DNA of 5,952 nucleotides, taken from the NCBI GenBank assembly GCA_964632355.1, contig CAZWBW010000136.1:1-5952 (forward strand), in the 5' to 3' direction. The translations under genes were made by a program, and so were the position numbers. Positions 1 to 5,021 of this stretch are shown piece after piece. The notes beneath the pieces are model-generated. The model had not been told where the DNA came from, did no database searches, and saw nothing but the letters and a program-made list of their open reading frames with translations. The stretch is from JALOAP01 sp964632355 (GTDB lineage: Bacteria; Chloroflexota; Dehalococcoidia; Tepidiformales; Tepidiformaceae). Every line of letters begins with the position of its first letter. The stretch's first letter is position 1.

Positions 1-22
1 GCCATAACCGTCAACGAAGCGG

Positions 23-115
23 GCCGTCGGCGATCGGGCTCTCGGCCATCGGGCTCTCGGCCTTCGGCTGTCGGCTATCGGCTATCGGCCATCAGCTATC
101 GGCTATCGGCCATGG
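23..115 (+). repeat. Heptamer array A1, about 13 units
   Basis: A run of degenerate 7-bp units, GCYNTCG in one phase and CYNTCGG in another, fills this stretch; two units have 8 bp (GGCTCTCG at 37-44 and 52-59). Inside it are two higher-order duplications: a perfect 15-bp tandem at 33-47/48-62, and a 21-bp tandem at 74-94/95-115 with 19 of 21 identical. It lies downstream of the minus-strand gene ending at 217, so it may be transcribed as its 3' trailer. The function is unknown. It resembles in kind the heptanucleotide STRR repeats of filamentous cyanobacteria, but no relationship is claimed. Confidence 0.85.
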
Positions 116-130
116 CAGTCCTTCCTGCCA

Positions 131-152
131 CCTCAACCAGTACCGCGACCGT
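131..152 (+). repeat. 22-bp dispersed module, copy 1
   Basis: This stretch matches 1096-1117 in the same orientation at 19 of 22 positions; the core CAGTACCGCG is identical in both. The three differences are all transitions. Both copies lie next to heptamer arrays and on opposite sides of the SurA-like gene, which suggests the module belongs to a larger composite repeat element. Confidence 0.55.
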
Positions 153-185
153 ATGTGAGCCCTACGGCCGAACGCGTACCTATAG

Positions 186-210
186 CCGAAGGCCGACGGC
201 CGACAGCCGA
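186..210 (-). repeat. Heptamer array A2, inverted orientation
   Basis: The units CCGAAGG, CCGACGG, CCGACAG and a partial CCGA are the reverse complement of the A1 unit type. Positions 184-196 are an exact 13-bp reverse complement of 57-69 in A1, so a minus-strand transcript could fold the two arrays together around a loop of about 114 nt. The array begins only a few bases past the stop codon of the SurA-like gene. Confidence 0.75.
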
Positions 211-216
211 TCGCCC

Positions 217-918
217 CTACGGCAGTTCGGCGACTACCTCGATCTTCGCCGACGCGCGGAGCTGTTCGAGGAGCTCCTGCACCAGGGACTCGCCCTTCTC
301 GGGATCGAAGGGCTCTTCCCGGGTCTCGACCGTGTCCAGCAATTGCTCGCGGAGCGCCCCGATCGCCATCACCTTGCGATAGGCTTCCAGCACGACCGGG
401 TTCGAGTCGAGCGTGTCCAGGTCGAACGATGTGCCCGCGACCGATTCGACCGCCGTGCGGAGCTCGCGGCCGAGCTTCGTGTCGTTGCGCATCATGCCGG
501 TGAGGGTCTCCTTGATCTGCCGGACGGACGCCACCGCTTCGTCCTCGGGCGGCACCAGTCCGCGCCGCTCGGCCTCCTGGTACAGGAGCTCCATGTCGAT
601 CAGCATCGAAAGGAACTCGTCCAGGTCGTCGAACGGGAGTTCCTGTTCGGGGCCGAGCGGGCCGTGCCCCTGCCGCAGGAGCAGGTCGTACGCGTTGACC
701 ATCGACATCGGGATGGGCCGGCCATTCACGTACGCGGCGACTTCGCCGTCCTCTTCGAGCAGGTCTGCCGCGCTCCGATAGAGCTCCGCCTTCTCTTCGG
801 GGTCGTCGGCAGACGACCCCTCGACGCCCTGCACGATGAGGATCGCGGCAGCCGCCAACGCAAATGCCACGCCGATAATCAACAGACTGTAGCGCCGGGA
901 GAGTGCCAGTACGCGCAT
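217..918 (-). CDS. Membrane-anchored SurA/PrsA-like chaperone, no parvulin domain seen
   Basis: This is a 233-residue protein. Residues 1-10 are basic and 11-30 form one hydrophobic segment without a lipobox cysteine, so it is probably a signal anchor that places the rest outside the membrane. The tract AAYVNGRPI (61-69), then LIDMELLYQEAERRGL (106-121) and the C-terminal LLEQLRASAKIEVV (216-229), follow the pattern of SurA/PrsA/PpiD N-terminal chaperone domains, where flanking helices pack together. Between them I see no parvulin-type isomerase domain, which would need about 90 extra residues, so a chaperone role without isomerase activity is inferred. The ATG start is supported by GGGAGG at 923-928, four bases upstream. 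The TAG stop is at 217-219. It lies in the same direction as ftsH but is separated by 372 bp of repeats and a possible terminator, so it probably has its own promoter; no convincing one was found. Confidence 0.8.
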   Translation of the reverse strand: MRVLALSRRYSLLIIGVAFALAAAAILIVQGVEGSSADDPEEKAELYRSAADLLEEDGEVAAYVNGRPIPMSMVNAYDLLLRQGHGPLGPEQELPFDDLDEFLSMLIDMELLYQEAERRGLVPPEDEAVASVRQIKETLTGMMRNDTKLGRELRTAVESVAGTSFDLDTLDSNPVVLEAYRKVMAIGALREQLLDTVETREEPFDPEKGESLVQELLEQLRASAKIEVVAELP

Positions 919-984
919 GTTGCCTCCCGTGGTTTCGTGTTCGCATGGTACCGGGTGCGCGGTTTGGCGATGGGCAAAGGGGGG

Positions 985-1033
985 TGTTGGCTGTTGGCTG
1001 TTGGCTGTTGGCTATTGGCTAGCGGCCTTCGGG
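985..1033 (+). repeat. Heptamer array A3, T-variant
   Basis: Four identical TGTTGGC units (985-1012) are followed by TATTGGC, TAGCGGC and CTTCGGG. It is the same family as A1 with C changed to T inside the unit (CYNTTGG instead of CYNTCGG), and it grades back to the C form at its right end. Positions 1023-1032 are an exact 10-bp inverted repeat of 1082-1091 in the next array. It lies 66 bp upstream of the start of the SurA-like gene, in its likely promoter region. Confidence 0.85.
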
Positions 1034-1041
1034 TGTGGGCT

Positions 1042-1097
1042 TCTCGCGCGGGATGCATACCCGAGGGCCGATGGCTGACAGCCGAAGGCCGACGGCC
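1042..1097 (+). repeat. 56-bp direct repeat, copy 1, including array A4
   Basis: This matches 1169-1224 at 52 of 56 positions with a 127-bp offset. The left part holds CGGG and CCCG arms flanking ATGCATA (1049-1063 region). The right part (1068-1095) is a four-unit heptamer array in inverted orientation: CCGATGG, CTGACAG, CCGAAGG, CCGACGG. Positions 1077-1092 are an exact 16-bp reverse complement of 57-72 in array A1, on the other side of the SurA-like gene. Confidence 0.85.
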
Positions 1098-1117
1098 CCA
1101 ATCAGTACCGCGGCCGT
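1096..1117 (+). repeat. 22-bp dispersed module, copy 2
   Basis: This is the second copy of the module at 131-152 (19 of 22 identical, core CAGTACCGCG). It directly abuts the right end of the first 56-bp repeat. The second 56-bp repeat is not followed by the module, so the two repeat types are joined only once here. Confidence 0.55.
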
Positions 1118-1159
1118 GAGGGAGCGTAAGACCGGCGGGGTGCTGCCCACTGCGCGGGC

Positions 1160-1169
1160 ATGTGCACAT
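1160..1169. repeat. 10-bp perfect palindrome
   Basis: ATGTGCACAT is a perfect palindrome whose last base is the first base of the second 56-bp repeat. A protein-binding site is possible, but nothing else supports this; a palindrome of this length can occur by chance. Confidence 0.4.
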
Positions 1170-1224
1170 CTCGCGCGGGATGCATACCCGGGGGCCGATG
1201 GCCGACAGCCGGAGGCCGATGGCC
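1169..1224 (+). repeat. 56-bp direct repeat, copy 2
   Basis: This is the second copy of 1042-1097. The four differences (1064/1191, 1076/1203, 1085/1212, 1093/1220) are all transitions. The CGGG-ATGCATA-CCCG segment is identical in both copies. Confidence 0.85.
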
Positions 1225-1234
1225 GACAGCCGAC
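1195..1234 (-). repeat. Heptamer array A5, inverted orientation
   Basis: The units are CCGATGG, CCGACAG, CCGGAGG, CCGATGG, CCGACAG and a partial CCGAC. It overlaps the right part of the second 56-bp repeat and continues one and a half units beyond it, ending six bases from the terminator-like hairpin of ftsH. Confidence 0.8.
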
Positions 1235-1239
1235 ACAAG

Positions 1240-1265
1240 ACGGGCGGCCCTTTCGGACCGCCCGT
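1240..1265 (-). terminator. Probable intrinsic terminator of ftsH
   Basis: An 8-bp perfect stem (ACGGGCGG with CCGCCCGT) plus a one-base mismatch, two further G-C pairs and a four-base loop lies 25 bp past the ftsH stop. On the minus strand it is followed by CTTGTGTC, a poor T tract, so termination may be partial or helped by other factors. Confidence 0.55.
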
Positions 1266-1290
1266 TCGTTGGTCGTCGTTGCCAGACGGC

Positions 1291-3300
1291 TTAGCCGCCG
1301 CCGTCGAGCCGGGTCTGGCTGCCGCCTTCCCATGCGAGGCCCGGTGCGGGCTTCGGTTCGAAGGACGGCCGCCGCGGCGCCTCCTCGGTCGGCTTCGGCG
1401 TCGGGGTCTCCGTGCGCGGAGACTCCTCGTCCGGCCGCCACGGCTCGTTCGGGTCGCTGTTCAGGAGCTCCTGCAGGCGGTCGCCTTCCAGCGTCTCGAC
1501 TTCGAGCAGTGCGTTGGCCAGCTTGTCGAGCAGCGCGCGGTTCTCGCGGAGGATGTTGCGCGCCCGCTCCTGTGCCTCTTCGATCAGCCGCCGCACCTCG
1601 TCGTCGATCTCCTCAGCGATCTTCTCGCTGTAGTTGCGCGTCTCCGAGATTTCGCGGCCGAGGAACACCATCTCCTCGGTCTTGCCGAAGGTGCGAGGCC
1701 CAAGCCGCTCGCTCATGCCCCAGCGCGTCACCATCGACCGGGCGATGCGCGTCACCTGTTCGATGTCGTTCGAAGGGCCGGTCGAAGCTTCGCCGAACAC
1801 GAGCTCCTCGGCGGCGTGGCCACCAAGCGCCGTGCAGAGCTGGTCACGGAACATGCTCGGCGTCTTGTAGTGCGATTCCTCGTCGGGGAGGAAGCGCGTG
1901 TAACCACCGGCCATACCGCGCGACACGATGGTCACCTTGTGCGGCGGGTCGTGGTGCTTCATGAAGTGCGCCACCACGGTGTGGCCGCCTTCGTGGTAGG
2001 CCGTCAGCCGCTTCTCGCGTTCGGTCATCACGCGGCTCTTGCGCTCGGGACCGGCGATGACACGGTCGACCGCCTCTTCGAACTCGGTCATCGTGATGAT
2101 CTTCTTGTTCCGGCGGGCGGCGAGGATCGCAGCCTCGTTTACCAGGTTCGCGAGGTCGGCCCCGCTGAAGCCCGGCGTCGTCTTCGCCAGCGTCGAGATC
2201 TTCACGTCGTCGGCGATGGGCTTGCCCTTGGTGTGGACCGCCAGGATGGCCTCGCGACCCTTCACGTCGGGCGCGTCGAGGATGACCTTGCGGTCGAACC
2301 GGCCCGGGCGGAGGAGCGCCGGGTCGAGAATGTCGGGGCGGTTCGTCGCGGCAATCACGATGACGTTCGTGCCGGTGTCGAACCCGTCCATCTCGACGAG
2401 AATCTGGTTCAGCGTCTGCTCGCGCTCGTCGTGGCTACCGCCGAGGCCGGCGCCGCGCTGGCGGCCGACCGCGTCGATTTCGTCGACGAACACGATGCAG
2501 GGCGCGTTCTTCTTCGCCTGGTCGAAGAGGTCGCGGACGCGGCTGGCGCCGACACCCACGAACATCTCGACGAAGTCGGAACCGGAGATGCTGAAGAACG
2601 GCACGCCCGCTTCGCCCGCGACGGCGCGGGAAAGGAGCGTCTTACCGGTACCCGGCGGACCCACGAGCAGCACGCCCTTCGGGATCTTCGCGCCGAGCGC
2701 GGCGAACTTCTCGGGGTACTTCAGGAACTCGACAACCTCGGCGAGCTCTTCCTTCGCTTCGTCGACGCCGGCGACATCGGCGAAGGTGACAGTCACCTTG
2801 CTGCCGGTGAACAGCCGTGCGCGCGACTTCCCGAAGCTCATCGCCTGGGAGTTCGAGCCCTGGGCCTGCCGCATGATGAGCAGCAGGAAGAGACCGAAGA
2901 GCAGGAACGGGAGGATGTTCAGCAGGAGGCCAAGCCACGGGCCGAAGCCACCGCTTTCCTTATATTCGAGGTTGACGGCCGGTTGCCCGGGGTCGGCGGT
3001 GCTCCGGTTGAGCTGCACGCCCTCCTGGAGGAGCAGCGTTTCGAGGTCGGTGTTCTCGCCGATACGCGATTCGACGATGCGGCTCTCGCCCTCGGCCCCC
3101 TCCTGGAGGTAGGTAACCGTGAGCTTCCGCCCATCGATCTCGATCTTCTCGATTTCGTCGGCCTTGGCCTGGGCGATCACCTGCCCCAGCGGCACGTTCG
3201 GGTGGTCGTCCCCGCTCGAGAAGAACGCGAAGACGATCGCGATGACGGCCACGAGGATCAGGAGATAGATGAAGCTGTTACGAAGCCATCTTGAGTACAA
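1291..3300 (-). CDS. ftsH: ATP-dependent zinc metalloprotease FtsH
   Basis: This is a complete 669-residue membrane-bound AAA+ protease, which works as a hexamer to extract and degrade membrane and misfolded proteins. Two membrane segments (about 9-27 and 122-143) flank an external domain. The ATPase has Walker A GPPGTGKT (214-221), the pore loop FVG (247-249), Walker B IVFVDEID (269-276) and the second region of homology ATNRPDILDP..LRPGRFDR with arginine fingers R331 and R334. The protease site is HEGGH (436-440), with the third zinc ligand probably D512 in SNDI. HEGGH rather than HEAGH is also known in actinobacterial FtsH. The tail after about 615 is proline-rich and ends in a glycine run. 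The start is TTG (3298-3300) with GGAG seven bases upstream; the frame upstream has no ATG or GTG before a stop. The TAA stop is at 1291-1293. Confidence 0.98.
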   Translation of the reverse strand: MYSRWLRNSFIYLLILVAVIAIVFAFFSSGDDHPNVPLGQVIAQAKADEIEKIEIDGRKLTVTYLQEGAEGESRIVESRIGENTDLETLLLQEGVQLNRSTADPGQPAVNLEYKESGGFGPWLGLLLNILPFLLFGLFLLLIMRQAQGSNSQAMSFGKSRARLFTGSKVTVTFADVAGVDEAKEELAEVVEFLKYPEKFAALGAKIPKGVLLVGPPGTGKTLLSRAVAGEAGVPFFSISGSDFVEMFVGVGASRVRDLFDQAKKNAPCIVFVDEIDAVGRQRGAGLGGSHDEREQTLNQILVEMDGFDTGTNVIVIAATNRPDILDPALLRPGRFDRKVILDAPDVKGREAILAVHTKGKPIADDVKISTLAKTTPGFSGADLANLVNEAAILAARRNKKIITMTEFEEAVDRVIAGPERKSRVMTEREKRLTAYHEGGHTVVAHFMKHHDPPHKVTIVSRGMAGGYTRFLPDEESHYKTPSMFRDQLCTALGGHAAEELVFGEASTGPSNDIEQVTRIARSMVTRWGMSERLGPRTFGKTEEMVFLGREISETRNYSEKIAEEIDDEVRRLIEEAQERARNILRENRALLDKLANALLEVETLEGDRLQELLNSDPNEPWRPDEESPRTETPTPKPTEEAPRRPSFEPKPAPGLAWEGGSQTRLDGGG

Positions 3301-3314
3301 TAGGGAACTCCGGT

Positions 3315-3336
3315 AAGCGGCGAGATATGTCCGCTT
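3315..3336. promoter_or_regulatory. Inverted repeat in the ftsH leader
   Basis: AAGCGG and CCGCTT form a perfect 6-bp inverted repeat separated by 10 bp. It lies just downstream of the predicted ftsH transcription start and 14 bp before the TTG start codon. It could be an operator or an RNA hairpin close to the ribosome site. It is not a CIRCE element, which has TTAGCACTC arms. Confidence 0.4.
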
Positions 3337-3346
3337 CTATCTTGCG

Positions 3347-3355
3347 AGTATAGCA
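3347..3355 (-). promoter_or_regulatory. Extended -10 promoter of ftsH
   Basis: On the minus strand TGCTATACT combines an extended -10 (TGn) with TATACT, which matches the TATAAT consensus at five of six positions. The -35 region at 17-bp spacing is G-rich and poor, as is usual for extended -10 promoters. Transcription would start near 3340, giving a leader of about 40 nt. Confidence 0.55.
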
Positions 3356-3523
3356 GAAGCCCTCACGCCCCTACCCCGGACGAGGGTAAGCGCGCCTATA
3401 CATCGAAAGCTTCCCTTCAACCTTACAGTCGGCTGCGTCCCCGTTTGGTGAAGGTTCCATTGCGAACGGTCGTGAACTACTCGCTGCCGTACCATCACCG
3501 CGGCTGCCGCTCCCATCGCTGCC

Positions 3524-3532
3524 TGTTAGACT
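3524..3532 (+). promoter_or_regulatory. Candidate extended -10 promoter of the F420 operon
   Basis: TGTTAGACT has a TGn extension and a hexamer TAGACT that matches TATAAT at four of six positions. No -35 is visible at 16-18 bp. Transcription would start near 3539, inside the palindrome that follows. This is a weak call based on motif and position only. Confidence 0.3.
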
Positions 3533-3534
3533 TA

Positions 3535-3546
3535 CCGGCGCGCCGG
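3535..3546. repeat. 12-bp GC palindrome before the F420 operon
   Basis: CCGGCGCGCCGG is a perfect palindrome located next to the candidate -10 and about 48 bp before the likely start codon. Its position would suit an operator, but GC-only palindromes also arise by chance in DNA of this composition. Confidence 0.4.
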
Positions 3547-3593
3547 CTCGGCCCGGCGCCTCGATTCCCACTAATACAAGGATGCCTGATCGC

Positions 3594-4244
3594 ATGAAGC
3601 TCGCGTTCGTCGGCGGCACGGGCCCCGAAGGTCTCGGTCTTGCAGTTCGCTTCGCCCACGCAGGCCACTCCGTGGCCATCGGTTCGCGCTCGAAAGAACG
3701 CGGCGAAGAGGGCGCCGCCAAGGTCCGCGAAAAAGTGCCCGGTGCCGATGCGACGGGCGGCGAAAACGCCGACGTCGTCGCCGATGCCGACGTCGTCTTC
3801 CTCACCTTCCCCTACAGCGGCCAGAAGGCCACGCTCGAAGCGCTCGCGGACAAGCTCGACGGGAAGATCGTCTGCAACGTGGTGGCCCCGCTCGAGTTCC
3901 AGAAGGGCGTCGGTGCGGTCGCTCTCGATGTCGAAGGGAACAGCGCTCTGCAGGAGTCGATGGCGCAGCTCCCCAACGCCCGCGTCGTCTCCGCCTTCCA
4001 GAACCTGAGCGCCGAAAAGCTGCTCGAACTCGACGAAGCTATCGAGGCGGACGTTCTCGTGTGCGGCAAGGACGCGGGGGCGAAGGAAGTCATCATCGGG
4101 CTGGCGAACCAGATCAAGGGTGTGCGCGGCATCGATGCTGGTGGCCCGTCGCAGAGCCGCTACGTCGAGATGCTCACGTCGCTCCTTATTAACCTGAACC
4201 GCAAGCACAAGACGCAGACCAGCATCAAGATCGTCGGGATCTAG
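3594..4244 (+). CDS. npdG: F420:NADP oxidoreductase (NADPH-dependent F420 reductase)
   Basis: This enzyme of the Fno/NpdG family moves hydride between reduced F420 and NADP+ in the cytoplasm. From the chosen start it has 216 residues, close to the archaeal proteins. It begins MKLAFVGGTGPEGLG, the Rossmann nucleotide loop (G7-G15). SRSK (31-34) follows the second strand, where the family binds the NADP 2'-phosphate. The C-terminal DAGGPSQSRYVEMLTSLL (181-198) and final IKIVGI match the family ending. The tract VSAFQN (132-137) takes the place of VSALHT in the archaeal enzyme, so its histidine is Gln136 here. An ATG at 3582 adds four residues (MPDR), but AAGG touches it directly, whereas AAGGA lies 11 bases before the ATG at 3594 and family members start at the equivalent of MKLAF. 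It is the first gene of an operon with cofE. Confidence 0.9.
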   Translation: MKLAFVGGTGPEGLGLAVRFAHAGHSVAIGSRSKERGEEGAAKVREKVPGADATGGENADVVADADVVFLTFPYSGQKATLEALADKLDGKIVCNVVAPLEFQKGVGAVALDVEGNSALQESMAQLPNARVVSAFQNLSAEKLLELDEAIEADVLVCGKDAGAKEVIIGLANQIKGVRGIDAGGPSQSRYVEMLTSLLINLNRKHKTQTSIKIVGI

Positions 4245-4253
4245 AGGTCAGCG

Positions 4254-5006
4254 ATGGCCGGGCTGCAGATTTTCGGTGTCACCGGCCTCCCCGAGATTGC
4301 TCCGGGCGCCGATCTCCCCATGCTCATCGCCGAAGCGGCGGCCGCCATGGGTTCGCCGCTCGAATCCGGCGACATCGTGGTAATCACGTCCAAGATCGTG
4401 TCGAAGGCGGAGGGCCGGATTGTTCCGCTCGATACCATCGAGCCCTCCCCGTTTGCCCGGAAGTGGGCCGAGCAATGGGAGAAGGAGCCCGCGGTCATCG
4501 AACTCGTCCTGCGGGAGGCGCGGCGCATCGTGCGGCAGTCGGGCCCCGTGCTCATTACCGAAACGAAGCATGGCTTCGTCTGCGCCAACAGCGGCGTCGA
4601 CCAATCGAGCTCCGGTGGGTTCGGCCTCGCCGTGCTCCTGCCCGAAGACCCCGACGCCTCGGCGCGGCGCTTCCGGGAGCGCTTCCGCCAGCTTGGCCGC
4701 GACGTGGCCGTCATCATCTCCGATACGTTCGGCCGGCCGTGGCGCGAGGGGCAGACCGACGTCGCGATCGGCATCGCGGGCATGCAGCCGATCACGAGCT
4801 ACATCGGGCAGGTCGACCCCCACGGCCACGAGTTCCGTGTGCAGGCGCTGTGTACCGCCGACGAACTGGCGTCGGCCGCGGAGCTCGTAAAAGGCAACGT
4901 GAGCCGCATCCCCGTCGCGGTGATTCGCGGCTTCGAATGGGAGCCCGACGACACGGCGACCATGCGCAGCGTCATCCGCGACCCCGAACGCGACCTGTTC
5001 CGCTAG
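4254..5006 (+). CDS. cofE: Coenzyme F420-0:L-glutamate ligase
   Basis: CofE uses GTP to add L-glutamate to F420-0 and then further glutamates, forming the polyglutamate tail of coenzyme F420. The 250 residues match the stand-alone archaeal enzyme length. Visible family motifs are GLPEI (11-15), GDIVVITSKIVSKAEGR (39-55), HGFVCANSGVDQSS (106-119) and ISDTFGRPWREGQTDVAIG (155-173). D116, D157 and T158 correspond to metal-binding residues of the archaeal enzyme as I recall them; E204 is a further candidate. The C-terminal FMN-binding, nitroreductase-like domain of actinobacterial FbiB is absent, so a dehydro-F420-0 reductase must be encoded elsewhere if that route is used. The ATG follows GAGG (4244-4247) by six bases; this site overlaps the npdG stop, leaving a 9-bp gap and suggesting translational coupling. 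Confidence 0.95.
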   Translation: MAGLQIFGVTGLPEIAPGADLPMLIAEAAAAMGSPLESGDIVVITSKIVSKAEGRIVPLDTIEPSPFARKWAEQWEKEPAVIELVLREARRIVRQSGPVLITETKHGFVCANSGVDQSSSGGFGLAVLLPEDPDASARRFRERFRQLGRDVAVIISDTFGRPWREGQTDVAIGIAGMQPITSYIGQVDPHGHEFRVQALCTADELASAAELVKGNVSRIPVAVIRGFEWEPDDTATMRSVIRDPERDLFR

Positions 5007-5021
5007 TCCCGGCACGCGCGT

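Larger units (their letters stand above)
3301..3581. other. Divergent intergenic control region
   Basis: This 281-bp stretch separates ftsH from the F420 genes. The ftsH half holds the promoter and the leader inverted repeat. The right end holds the candidate promoter and palindrome of the F420 operon. I see no gene, RNA gene or heptamer repeat in the roughly 170 bp between them. Confidence 0.7.

Noticed and set aside
114..129. GGCAG/CTGCC hairpin as terminator of the SurA-like gene
   Set aside because: The stem is only 5 bp, there is no T tract on the minus strand, and it is almost 90 bp past the stop.
92..946. Long open frames overlapping the SurA-like gene on both strands
   Set aside because: Their products are arginine- and proline-rich frame shadows. 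The 217-918 frame has a signal anchor, recognisable chaperone tracts and a good ribosome site.
919..984. Promoter of the SurA-like gene (TACCAT with a TTGCCC upstream on the minus strand)
   Set aside because: The hexamers match the consensus poorly and are about 21 bp apart, so the call is not better than chance.
23..1234. CRISPR array
   Set aside because: Units are 7 bp and contiguous with no spacers of constant length, and the 56-bp duplication has only two copies. No cas gene is present.
879..1441. Open frames through the repeat region, encoding repeated LSAIG- or ADSRRP-type peptides
   Set aside because: A 7-bp unit read in triplets gives a 7-residue repeat per 21 bp in every frame without a stop, on both strands. 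The pattern comes from the DNA repeat, and no ribosome site or conserved protein feature supports coding.
1162..3294. A 710-codon open frame on the plus strand opposite ftsH
   Set aside because: It is antisense to a fully canonical FtsH, in high-GC DNA where stop codons are rare on the opposite strand. Its translation has a biased, low-complexity composition with no recognisable domain.
3495..4208. A 237-codon minus-strand frame opposite npdG
   Set aside because: It is antisense to a recognisable oxidoreductase and its sequence resembles no known family.
5007..5021. Bidirectional terminator between cofE and the hydrolase
   Set aside because: The 15-bp gap contains no stem-loop or T tract.
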